DNA of 64,000 nucleotides from Collinsella aerofaciens (GTDB lineage: Bacteria; Actinomycetota; Coriobacteriia; Coriobacteriales; Coriobacteriaceae): the NCBI RefSeq assembly GCF_009876115.1, contig NZ_WWSY01000001.1, positions 229,769 to 293,768 on the forward strand. Reading direction: 5' to 3'. Numbering within the stretch: the first letter of the stretch is position 1; the number at the start of each line of letters is the position of its first letter. Positions 36,700 to 44,658 of this stretch are shown here, in pieces. A program made the position numbers and the translations under genes. The notes under the pieces were generated by a model, which saw nothing but the letters and a program-made list of their open reading frames with translations, searched no databases and had not been told where the DNA came from.

Positions 36700-37047
36700 A
36701 TGGAGTACAAGACGACGGCAAAGTTGGTCATTCAAGCGTGCGACAAAGACCTGCCGGGCGTGTTCGGCCATGGTTGCGTTTTGTTGCTGCAAGGCATCGC
36801 CCGCGAGCACTCGCTCAACCGCGCCGCCAAAAGCATGGGCATGGCCTATTCCAAGGCTTGGCGCATTGTGAACGAAGCCGAAGGGCAGCTGGGTTGCAAG
36901 CTCATCGAGCGCGACGGCGCCCGCGGATCCACGCTCACGCCGGCCGGCGAGCGCGCCATCGCGGTCTACGAGGAGCTGCAGGCCGACATAAACCAAGTCA
37001 TTGCCACCAAAGCCAACGACCTCATCGCCAGCATTAACGCAAAGTAG
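36700..37047 (+). CDS. ModE-like winged-helix regulator (LysR-type HTH, no effector domain)
   Basis: A 115-residue protein consisting only of a winged helix: GIAREHSLNRAAKSMGMAYSKAWRIVNEAEGQLGCKLIER then GGSTLTPAGER-like wing (GARGSTLTPAGERAI). This is the N-terminal DNA-binding part of the molybdate regulator ModE, without the molybdate-binding MOP domains. Single-domain relatives often control molybdenum or other metal genes, but none are adjacent. GGGGAGACG lies ahead of the ATG at 36700. The target is unknown; a repeat-rich gap follows the gene. Confidence 0.85.
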   Translation: MEYKTTAKLVIQACDKDLPGVFGHGCVLLLQGIAREHSLNRAAKSMGMAYSKAWRIVNEAEGQLGCKLIERDGARGSTLTPAGERAIAVYEELQADINQVIATKANDLIASINAK

Positions 37048-37115
37048 ACTATCTGGGCTGATTATTGGTCCGCCGCACTAACGAATTAAGACGCGCGCCA
37101 TAAAATGCGCCCATT

Positions 37116-37237
37116 TACTACGTTTAGTTGAACACCCTCGACCACCCCAGATTTCGTGAAAATAAAACCGCTGGTAGACAGCTTGCCATTTTTCAAAAAT
37201 GGCGGGTATGGTTGACCCCTAGGGGTTAAACGTAGTA
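37116..37237. repeat. Structured intergenic region: 11-bp inverted repeat and hairpins
   Basis: TACTACGTTTA (37116-37126) is repeated inverted as TAAACGTAGTA (37227-37237). Inside lie a perfect hairpin GCCATTTTT/AAAAATGGC (37185-37203) and a palindrome ACCCCTAGGGGT (37215-37226). The arms may be binding sites for the regulator encoded just upstream; this is inference. Confidence 0.6.
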
Positions 37238-37272
37238 GATAGGCCGTTTTCGTGGCACAGACCCAATACTAG

Positions 37273-38265
37273 CTAGTTCCGGAGGGCGGTGTCTAGGGTG
37301 GCAGCCACTACCAGGGGATCATCAGCGCCGGCGAAGAGGCGAATGGTGCTCCCCTGCTTGCCTCGCGGAGCAGAGAGGCGCGTCGTTGCGCCGCCGGCGG
37401 GCGATATACGGAACTTGTCGGGCAGTGCGTTAAAGAATTCGCCCGCGGTGCAGTCCATCAGGTCAAACTCTACTGCCGGGCCAAAGCCGTGCTCCAGGAT
37501 GCCGGTCGCGATGGTATGGTCGGGATGCGAGGTCAGCCCGGGATAGCGCACGTTGCGTACCATCTCGTTGGCGGCCAGATACTCGGCTAGCGCACGGGCG
37601 CGGTCGAAATGCGCCTGCATGCGGGTGTCGATCGTGTCGAGCCCATGCTCTAGAATCTCGGCCTCATCGGAGGACAAGTCGAGCGCAGCCAATCCGCACC
37701 CCTCGAGCAGGGCGTGCGCGCACTCGGCCGCGGCATCCACGCGATGGCGCTTAAGCTGCGAGCGCGCCACCGAAGCGGCGACGAGCTTGCGCGGCGCAAC
37801 GCCAGCACACACGCGGTCGAGCGCCTCGAGCGAAAGCGCGGCGCCCAGACGCAGCGGGTCGCACCCAAAGACGCCCGACACAGTGTTATCAACCACGAGC
37901 AGCGCATGCAACTCACGAGCCGCGCGACCCAGCGCACGAAGGTCGGGCACACGCAGGCCAAACCCGCCGATGGAGTTGACGAACCACCACAGATGCGGCC
38001 CCTCGGCATCAAACGAAGCATCAAAACCCTCGGACGCAGCAGCAAACGCCGCAGTCGCGGGCTCCCCCACCAGCGCAACATCGCAGCCATCAAAGCCGCA
38101 GGCAAACGTATCGGCAAAGTCGTCCGCAAAGGCCACCAAGCGATCGCCGGGCTGCACAATCCCCAGCGGCGACAGCGCCGCCGGCACATGCGAGACCGCA
38201 ACAAGACGCGCCTCACGCGCACCAGCCCTTGCAGCCCAGGCCTCTTCTAACTGTTGCACGTCCAC
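37273..38265 (-). CDS. Degenerate Cys/Met-metabolism PLP-fold protein
   Basis: The 330-residue protein aligns along its length with cystathionine gamma-synthase-type enzymes: VVDNTVSGVFGCDPLRLGA corresponds to VVDNTF...PLxLGAD, and RMQAHFDRARALAEYLA then VRYPGLTSHPDH are family phrases. The segment that should hold the PLP lysine (SATKYxxGHSD) reads SLEALDRVCAGVAPRKLVAA, so the lysine is absent from its place; the first 50 residues are also shorter than usual. It is probably not a normal PLP enzyme. The start is likely GTG 38265, with GTG 38259 possible. It is a single gene; no sulfur genes lie nearby. Confidence 0.75.
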   Translation of the reverse strand: MDVQQLEEAWAARAGAREARLVAVSHVPAALSPLGIVQPGDRLVAFADDFADTFACGFDGCDVALVGEPATAAFAAASEGFDASFDAEGPHLWWFVNSIGGFGLRVPDLRALGRAARELHALLVVDNTVSGVFGCDPLRLGAALSLEALDRVCAGVAPRKLVAASVARSQLKRHRVDAAAECAHALLEGCGLAALDLSSDEAEILEHGLDTIDTRMQAHFDRARALAEYLAANEMVRNVRYPGLTSHPDHTIATGILEHGFGPAVEFDLMDCTAGEFFNALPDKFRISPAGGATTRLSAPRGKQGSTIRLFAGADDPLVVAATLDTALRN

Positions 38266-38360
38266 GCGATACCGTCCCCTAAATAATAAAACTGAACCAA
38301 ATTAGCCATCCTGGAAGAGCACGCGCCAGCGAGCAGGCAGCTGTCGTGGCGAGGTGCCGT

Positions 38361-38406
38361 GAAAGAGGAGCGACGCGTACTTCATGTACGCGAGCGACGG
38401 TTTGAG
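38361..38406 (-). repeat. 45-base intergenic repeat, copy B
   Basis: The second copy of the element at 34921-34965, identical except for the loop. It lies 70 bases past the stop of the DUF4956 gene. Nearby at 38448-38469 a perfect 9-pair hairpin (CCGGCGTTC/GAACGCCGG) follows that gene directly. Confidence 0.8.
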
Positions 38407-38476
38407 CGGCAGATCGCCCGGCAGATGCCCGCGCAGCGTCGAGCGGTCCGGCGTTCGTTAGAACGCCGGAACAAAA

Positions 38477-39142
38477 TTAGCCGTGGTATTCGCCGTTGTA
38501 TTGGATCAACGTTAGGTCTTCCACGCCGTCGAGCGCGCGAATGGCGTCCGCATAGGGCATGTCAACGCCGTCCGAGAAGACCTCGACGGCCATCTCGACC
38601 TTTTCGCCGCGCATAGTCTTGGACTTGACGGTGAACTTGGTGCGCCCAAATGCACGGACAATGTCGTCGCCGGTGGTCTGGCCCGTGTAGTGGATGACCA
38701 TCATGTACACGCGCGCCTTGTCCTGATGACTCGCAAAGCCGGCAATCATCACCACGATCACCACTGCCGTGATCCCTACGAGCGCATACATGCCGGCACC
38801 CGCCGTAATGCCTGTGGTAATGGCCCAAAACAGATACAGCAGGTCAAGCGGGTCCTTGACCGCCGTACGATAGCGGACGATGGACAAAGCACCGACCATA
38901 CCGAGCGAGATGACCACGTTCGTCGAGATCGCGAGCGTCACCATGCAGGTGAGCACGCACATGCCCACGAGCGTCACGGCAAAACTGCGAGAATACACCA
39001 CGCCGGTAAAAAAGCGCTTGTACACGTAATAGATCAGGATGCCCATGGCGAGCGCCACGAGCAGCGACAGGCCGATCTTGGCAGGGTCGACCTGACCAAA
39101 CGCCTCCAAGACGGAGTTCTTAAAAAAGTCCCTGGTGCTCAT
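38477..39142 (-). CDS. DUF4956 membrane protein
   Basis: A 221-residue protein with three or four hydrophobic segments (VALAMGILIYYVYKRFF, FAVTLVGMCVLTCMVTLAIS, LLYLFWAITTGITAGAGMYA, VVIVVMIAGFA) and the DUF4956 signature SLGMVGALSIVRYRTAVKDP. The C-terminal 80 residues are a soluble ferredoxin-like domain. DUF4956 proteins usually accompany VTC-domain proteins, as here, and may handle polyphosphate or a polymer. Last gene of the Pel locus; it follows the VTC gene by three bases. Confidence 0.88.
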   Translation of the reverse strand: MSTRDFFKNSVLEAFGQVDPAKIGLSLLVALAMGILIYYVYKRFFTGVVYSRSFAVTLVGMCVLTCMVTLAISTNVVISLGMVGALSIVRYRTAVKDPLDLLYLFWAITTGITAGAGMYALVGITAVVIVVMIAGFASHQDKARVYMMVIHYTGQTTGDDIVRAFGRTKFTVKSKTMRGEKVEMAVEVFSDGVDMPYADAIRALDGVEDLTLIQYNGEYHG

Positions 39143-39145
39143 GGT

Positions 39146-39937
39146 CTAAATATCCCCTCGGTTCTCAAAATCCGATTCCCAGTAGTTAAAGCCGCGTAAG
39201 TAGGCGGTCTTTTCGTAACACAGGCAGTACTTGGAGACCGCCGTAAGCTCGGCCGCGCCCGGCGGCACCATATCGCGCACGAGCTGCGGGCAAAACTCCG
39301 TAAACTTAACCTCCATCACCAGCTTGCCGGGCTCCAGGACCGGCAGCGCGGGCAGCGTCGCGTCAAAGATATCGAAGCTTCCCACCGCGGCGCGCACGTT
39401 CATGTCAAACGTGATGCGCACGGTGCCCTCATCCATCACCCACGGCTCGCGCTCGTAGTCCACGATGGTCCGCGGGCGCATCACGTTGCAGATGCACTCG
39501 ATGTAGAACTCGCGGCAGAGCGGATAGGGGCTCCTCAGCAAAAAGTCGTAGTCGCCGGCCAGAATCTGCTCAAACTCGCCACGCGTGAGCGGCGCGTCCT
39601 CCTTATAGATCCAGCTACCGTACTTCTTTTTGCGCTCGAGCTTAATCACCTTGTCGCCACCGTTATAGATGCGCACGCGATACTTTTTGCGCATGAGAAT
39701 GCCGGCGTCTTTTTCCTCGTAGGCCGAGTTGCAGTAGTCGTCGAAGTACAAGCTGCGAATGGTGTAACCGCCTGCCCGCGCATGCTTGTCCAGCTTAAAC
39801 ACCGGCGCCATGCGACAGGCAATCGCGGCGTGCTCGCCCTCGTTAATGAGATATTTGAGCTCGTGGCGGTAACGCTCTTGCGTGGTACGCGCAGGCGGGG
39901 CCGCCAAGCGCTCAAGCAGCGCGCTAGCCCTCCTCAT
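39146..39937 (-). CDS. VTC-domain (polyphosphate polymerase-like) protein
   Basis: The 263-residue protein is a VTC domain in the triphosphate-tunnel fold: ERYRHELKYLINEGEH, RSLYFDDYCNSAYEEK, YRVRIYNGGDKVIKLERKKK (basic residues of the tunnel), and LVMEVKFTEF with the metal-binding glutamates. Yeast Vtc4 makes polyphosphate from ATP; bacterial roles beside CotH are unproven. It starts at ATG 39937 after GGAGGACACGT, overlapping the CotH gene by 14 bases. Confidence 0.88.
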   Translation of the reverse strand: MRRASALLERLAAPPARTTQERYRHELKYLINEGEHAAIACRMAPVFKLDKHARAGGYTIRSLYFDDYCNSAYEEKDAGILMRKKYRVRIYNGGDKVIKLERKKKYGSWIYKEDAPLTRGEFEQILAGDYDFLLRSPYPLCREFYIECICNVMRPRTIVDYEREPWVMDEGTVRITFDMNVRAAVGSFDIFDATLPALPVLEPGKLVMEVKFTEFCPQLVRDMVPPGAAELTAVSKYCLCYEKTAYLRGFNYWESDFENRGDI

Positions 39938-41693
39938 ACGTGTCCTCCACGACCTTACCGCCGTCCTGCACGTAAAAACACTTCATGCCGTACTGTTTGC
40001 CGTCGTCAGTCACATAGTAGTCAAACGCATCTTGCGTATAGTCGTCGGAGTTGGTGGCGCGCACGCGCACAAAATACTGGCCGGCATCGGGCGCATCGCA
40101 GGTCACCTCGGGCAGCAGCACATCCTCGGCCTTAAAGATCACGTCCTTGATGGCGTAGTCGCGCGCCAGCTCCACGGTGTAGCGAATGTCACGCGCTTTA
40201 AAGTCGTAGGAGGCATCCCAGCCAATGCGCAACTTACCGTTATCGATCTGCGGCACGCCAATGTAGAACGGCATGGGCTTTTTATAGCTCTCGCGGAAGC
40301 TCTTATAGTTCTCCTCGATCTCGGAAGGAATCGCCGCGGCAATCTGCTCGTATTCGTCCTTGGTCACGGGCAGATTCTCCAGGTCGGGCGCAGCAAAGAC
40401 GAGCGACTCCGTCACCTCGCGATAATGCTCGACCATCTTGCTCAGGCGCGCCTCGGTCATATACGAGCGCAGATCCTTCACGGCGCTATCGAGTTCGCTG
40501 CGGAACGACTTGCTGCGCAACGCGCGGTTAAACAGCACGTTGCCCCAGTAGTTGCTCACGCCGCGCTCCCAGCTCGCGTAGTCCGAAAACCCCTTAAGAG
40601 ACAGCTCCAGCTTGCGCAGCATGCCGTCGTTATCCCAATCAAGGATGTACCAGACCTTGGAGTTAAGCGGGCTGTACAGATAGCAGTTACGGTTCTGCGT
40701 ATCGCAATTGCCCGTCAAGATCTGAAACGCCATCCAATAGACCAGGTTCTCGGTATCGAAGTAGGTGTCGAGCACATCGTCGATCTTTTGCGTATCGTCG
40801 TTGAGCGCATCGAGCATCTCGATTAACTTGGTATGGTCCGAGTCGCCCTTAATCTCGAGCATGCCCTCAAACGCCGTCTGGTTATAGTCAGGGTCACCCG
40901 CCAGCTTGATGGTGTCTTCGAAGCGATGGAAATCAAAGCTGTTCACCTTGTACAGGTGCCCGCTCTTATCCAGACCGTGGGCTTTGAGCGCCGTCTTGTT
41001 GAGCTGCTCCACCTGCGTAAACAGACCGTAGTCCTCAAAGGTATCGTTGGACTTTTCGGTCTGGTCGCACACCCACAGATGCACAAACTGCGTGCGCAAG
41101 CCCATCATCTGGGGAATTCCACGGATAAGGTCATAGGCCATCTTGTTGCGAAAACGCATGCCCTCTCCCATGTGCTTGTTAAGCGCAATCGCGCGCTGAT
41201 GGCGCCAGGTACCCTTGCCCTTTTTGAGCTCTATCTTGTAATTCTTTTGCGAGTTCATGCTCGACGTCTGGCCGCGCACCTGCACGGTAGCATTGGGCGC
41301 TTCCTCGCCATAGCCCACTTCACCAGCAACGGGACCGTCCTCGTCACCCGCCTGCAGCAGGCCCATAACCTGATAGCGCGTCACGCCCATGTCGGCATAG
41401 TCGTAGACCGAGTACGTATTGATCTCGGCCCAGCTGTGGTCAGTGTTCTCGGAGCTATTGCCGCGCGAGACCGTCAGGTACATGGCCACAATGCCCGAGT
41501 CGTCGTAGACCTCGTACAGCTCGTCCTTATCGCGAAGGTGCTTGGTCCCGCTAGACGCATCGGCCTTTTTAATCTTGCCCTGCTTCTTGGTCTTTTTGGT
41601 CGAGGATTCGTCCTGCGAAGAGCAGCCCGAAAGCAGCAAGGCGCCGGCAGCCGCCTCAATCAAACGGCGGCGCGATATCATCCTATCGGTCAT
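39924..41693 (-). CDS. CotH-family kinase-like lipoprotein
   Basis: A 589-residue CotH protein. The N-terminus ISRRRLIEAAAGALLLSGC has a twin-arginine-type start and a lipobox (LSGC, Cys about 24), so it is probably exported folded and lipid-anchored. CotH features include QKNYKIELKKGKGTW, the MRFRNKMAYDLIRG region, and the active-site-like YILDWDNDGM. Spore CotH is a protein kinase; non-spore versions occur with surface polymers. The gene overlaps pelG and the VTC gene at its two ends. Confidence 0.88.
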   Translation of the reverse strand: MTDRMISRRRLIEAAAGALLLSGCSSQDESSTKKTKKQGKIKKADASSGTKHLRDKDELYEVYDDSGIVAMYLTVSRGNSSENTDHSWAEINTYSVYDYADMGVTRYQVMGLLQAGDEDGPVAGEVGYGEEAPNATVQVRGQTSSMNSQKNYKIELKKGKGTWRHQRAIALNKHMGEGMRFRNKMAYDLIRGIPQMMGLRTQFVHLWVCDQTEKSNDTFEDYGLFTQVEQLNKTALKAHGLDKSGHLYKVNSFDFHRFEDTIKLAGDPDYNQTAFEGMLEIKGDSDHTKLIEMLDALNDDTQKIDDVLDTYFDTENLVYWMAFQILTGNCDTQNRNCYLYSPLNSKVWYILDWDNDGMLRKLELSLKGFSDYASWERGVSNYWGNVLFNRALRSKSFRSELDSAVKDLRSYMTEARLSKMVEHYREVTESLVFAAPDLENLPVTKDEYEQIAAAIPSEIEENYKSFRESYKKPMPFYIGVPQIDNGKLRIGWDASYDFKARDIRYTVELARDYAIKDVIFKAEDVLLPEVTCDAPDAGQYFVRVRATNSDDYTQDAFDYYVTDDGKQYGMKCFYVQDGGKVVEDTYEEG

Positions 41694-43227
41694 CAGGACC
41701 TCCCCAACGATTGCGATACACGCGAACCACTATGCGCTCAAACGCACCATGCGGCTCGCCCTCTAAACGCAGCTCCTCGTAGCGCTGTTCGGCACGGTCG
41801 AGCAAGCGGCCCAGCTCCGTAAAGCGACCCGTCTTGTCGGTCGCCACAATGGGCTGTTGACTCAGGATACGATACGGCAAGTTGGCAGTATAGGTATCGA
41901 GCCGCATGAGCGCCACAACAAAAAACACCGCCGCGCCGAGCAAAAAGCCAAAGCCATAAAACTGCTGCGGAAAGAACAGCGAGACGATGGTCGCCAGCCC
42001 TGCCACACCCGCGAACAGCCCGGAAGCAAGCACGGCGCCCTTGTAGTCGGTAAAGTACAGCAAGATGAGCATCACCGTATTGCCCACGGCATACAGGCCA
42101 AAACCCACGCATAACGTGCGAAAATACCCGTGCATCAGGTTGTTGAAGCCCAGTGGCAGGGCCGAGAGCACCGTGGTCTCGAGCGAAATGACCGCTGCCG
42201 TCACAAACAGCTGCTTGAGCGCACAAAACCGCAGCTCCCGGTTGAGCGTGGCGAGCATTTCCTCCTCGGCCACCACGATGTCGCCCACCACGCCGCCGTC
42301 ATTAAACAGGCTGTAGTAGTCGCGGTAGCGCGGATAGAAGTTGACCTCGACCGACACCACAAAGTTGACGGTCGTGACCAGAATGGTCAAAAACGCAAGC
42401 AACGCCGGCACATCGTGATAGGGCGCGCCGTAAAACAAGCCCTTGACCTGCACGCCAATGGGCCCTGCCCAGATAATCACCAGGTGCGCAAAGAGTCCCA
42501 GGTTGGTAAACAGGCCCGTGAGTGCCAGAGGCATAAACTCATCGAGCCACTGCAAAAAGAGCCAGGGGCTGCGATCGCTCTGAGGAAAATACCGGTACAG
42601 CAGCACCACGTCCCAGGCAAGCATGACGCCGTAGCCCAGGGCGATCGACGCCAGCAGGCCCTCGACCGGCGGCAGCCCCAGTGCCAGCGCGGCCAGGGCG
42701 CACAGGCACGCCACGCCAATGGCGGCAGCAAAGCTGCGCAGGATGCCGCGGTAGTCCTTAATGGCCGTGAGGTAGCCCATGCCGTTCCAGTTGACGATCA
42801 TAATGTTGAACAGCCACAGGCACAGCAGCCCCTGCAGCAGCGTGGCGCCCGAGAACAGCAAAAAGATGCCGTAAAGCACCGTGCCCGCAACCAACATGAT
42901 GGCGTTGGAGCCCCAAAACGAGGGAAAGACCTCCTCTTCGCGCTCGGCAAAGAGCATGTCGGCCAAAAAACGCGTGACCGGCATGGAGAAAAAGCTCGTG
43001 AGCGTGAGCGACGCCAGCAGCGTATAGGTCACCATGCACACCAGCAAATCCTGGTTGGCACGTCCCACGCCCCACAGACCGCACAGCACCAAGATACCCA
43101 CCTGGAGCAGCACGCCCAGCAGCATGGGGCCCGTGCACACAATGCCGGCGTAGCCATAGGCGCGCATCATGGCAAACAGACCCTTACGCCTAAACAGGCG
43201 CTTGAGCTCAAAACCAATTCCGGCCAC
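41683..43227 (-). CDS. pelG: Pel exopolysaccharide transporter PelG-like
   Basis: A 514-residue membrane protein with about 12 helices and the PelG start AGIGFELKRLFRRKGLF. PelG is thought to form, with PelD and PelE, the inner-membrane complex that carries Pel across the membrane. It begins at GTG 43227 after GGGGGAG, three bases past the pelF stop, and overlaps the CotH gene by 11 bases. Confidence 0.9.
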   Translation of the reverse strand: MAGIGFELKRLFRRKGLFAMMRAYGYAGIVCTGPMLLGVLLQVGILVLCGLWGVGRANQDLLVCMVTYTLLASLTLTSFFSMPVTRFLADMLFAEREEEVFPSFWGSNAIMLVAGTVLYGIFLLFSGATLLQGLLCLWLFNIMIVNWNGMGYLTAIKDYRGILRSFAAAIGVACLCALAALALGLPPVEGLLASIALGYGVMLAWDVVLLYRYFPQSDRSPWLFLQWLDEFMPLALTGLFTNLGLFAHLVIIWAGPIGVQVKGLFYGAPYHDVPALLAFLTILVTTVNFVVSVEVNFYPRYRDYYSLFNDGGVVGDIVVAEEEMLATLNRELRFCALKQLFVTAAVISLETTVLSALPLGFNNLMHGYFRTLCVGFGLYAVGNTVMLILLYFTDYKGAVLASGLFAGVAGLATIVSLFFPQQFYGFGFLLGAAVFFVVALMRLDTYTANLPYRILSQQPIVATDKTGRFTELGRLLDRAEQRYEELRLEGEPHGAFERIVVRVYRNRWGGPDDR

Positions 43228-43230
43228 CGG

Positions 43231-44658
43231 CTACTCCCCCTCTCTGGGCAGGTTAAACGCACACGCCGTCTCGTCGTACAGCGCACGATAGTTGGCGAGC
43301 ATCTGCTCGTGCAAAAAGTATGTGGCAACGCGACGCTGGCCGCGCTCCCCCATCTCGATACGGCGGGCACGGCTCGCGCACATGCGTTCCATGGCATCGG
43401 CCAAGCCCTTGCGATACATAGGTGGCGTCACAAATCCGGCCACGCCAAAGTCGTCGCCGGGGGCGCCCTCGAGCAGCTCGCGACAGCAGCCCACCTCGGT
43501 CGTCACGCAGGGGCGACGCGCAGCAAGCGACTCCAGCACGCTGAGCGGCTGCCCCTCGGAGATGCTCGTCAAAATGGTGAAGTCGAGCTTCTCCATGTAC
43601 TCGACCACGTTGACGCGGCCGGTAAAGATCAAGTCACGCACGCCCAATGTCTCCACCAGCGCATGACACTCGGCGCCGTACTCCTCATCGTCCACGCCGC
43701 CCATAATATGCAGGCGCACCTTGGGCAGGCGCTCGTGCAGCTCAAAGAAGGCATAGATCATGGTCTTAACGTCCTTGATGGGCGCCAGACGCACCACCGC
43801 GCCAATGTCCACCCAGCCGTCATCGGGCTTTAAGGGAATGTCCTTAAAGCGGTCGAATTGAATGCCGTTGGGGATGACCAGACATTTGTCCGCATCGCAG
43901 CCCATGTCGATCTGCGTCTTGCGGGCGTTGTGAAACAGGCTCGTCACGCGGAAGGCGCGACGGTAGATCTCCTCCGAAAGCAGGTAGAAAAAGCGAATCC
44001 AGCGGTCCTTAAACGACGGCACCACCCAGTCGGCGCGAATGATCTCTTCCTCGCGCTCGCGCGTGTAGATACCGTGCTCGGTAAGCAGCACCGGCGCATG
44101 GTGAACGCTTGAGCCCAGGCAGGCGAGCAGGCCGCCGTAGCCAGTCGAGATGGCATGGTACACATCGGCCACCGGTACCTCGCTGCCCAGCAGGTAGAGC
44201 ACGGGCAGCAGCATGGAGCGCATGGTGTGGAATGCGTCGGCAAAAGGCGTGTAGGGGTACTCGGCCAGGCACACGTCGCGGAAGATGTCCATAAACGTGC
44301 GGCTCTGCAAAAACGAGAGCGGATGCACGTGGCGGCGCTGGAAAATATCGAATAGCACGTCCCAGTCCGGATTGGAGAGCGACACCAGGCGACGCAGCGC
44401 CTCGCGCTCGCGGTCGTCAAAGTCGACCTCTTCCTGCTCGCCCGAAAGCCGCAGGGCATCGTCCAGAAACACCTCGTGCACCTCGACCACGTTGTCGGGC
44501 AGCTCGTAGACAAACTTGCCGCGGTCGGCAGCATGCGCGCCAATCACCCACAGCACAAACTCGTGCTCGGGCATGGCCTGTATATAGCCGTGCATCCATG
44601 TGGACACCCCGCCGTGCACATAGGGGTAGCAGCCCTCGAGTACCAAGCAGATTCTCAT
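43231..44658 (-). CDS. pelF: Pel glycosyltransferase PelF-like (GT4)
   Basis: A 475-residue GT4 family transferase. The N-terminal VLEGCYPYVHGGVSTWMHGYI is diagnostic of PelF, with LTEHGIYTREREEEI, NGIQFDRF, and the donor-site SEGQPLSVLESLAARRPCVTTE. PelF is the soluble polymerase of the Pel pathway, using UDP-activated GalNAc/GlcNAc in Pseudomonas. Its start overlaps the deacetylase gene (ATGA), and pelG follows at once. Confidence 0.92.
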   Translation of the reverse strand: MRICLVLEGCYPYVHGGVSTWMHGYIQAMPEHEFVLWVIGAHAADRGKFVYELPDNVVEVHEVFLDDALRLSGEQEEVDFDDREREALRRLVSLSNPDWDVLFDIFQRRHVHPLSFLQSRTFMDIFRDVCLAEYPYTPFADAFHTMRSMLLPVLYLLGSEVPVADVYHAISTGYGGLLACLGSSVHHAPVLLTEHGIYTREREEEIIRADWVVPSFKDRWIRFFYLLSEEIYRRAFRVTSLFHNARKTQIDMGCDADKCLVIPNGIQFDRFKDIPLKPDDGWVDIGAVVRLAPIKDVKTMIYAFFELHERLPKVRLHIMGGVDDEEYGAECHALVETLGVRDLIFTGRVNVVEYMEKLDFTILTSISEGQPLSVLESLAARRPCVTTEVGCCRELLEGAPGDDFGVAGFVTPPMYRKGLADAMERMCASRARRIEMGERGQRRVATYFLHEQMLANYRALYDETACAFNLPREGE

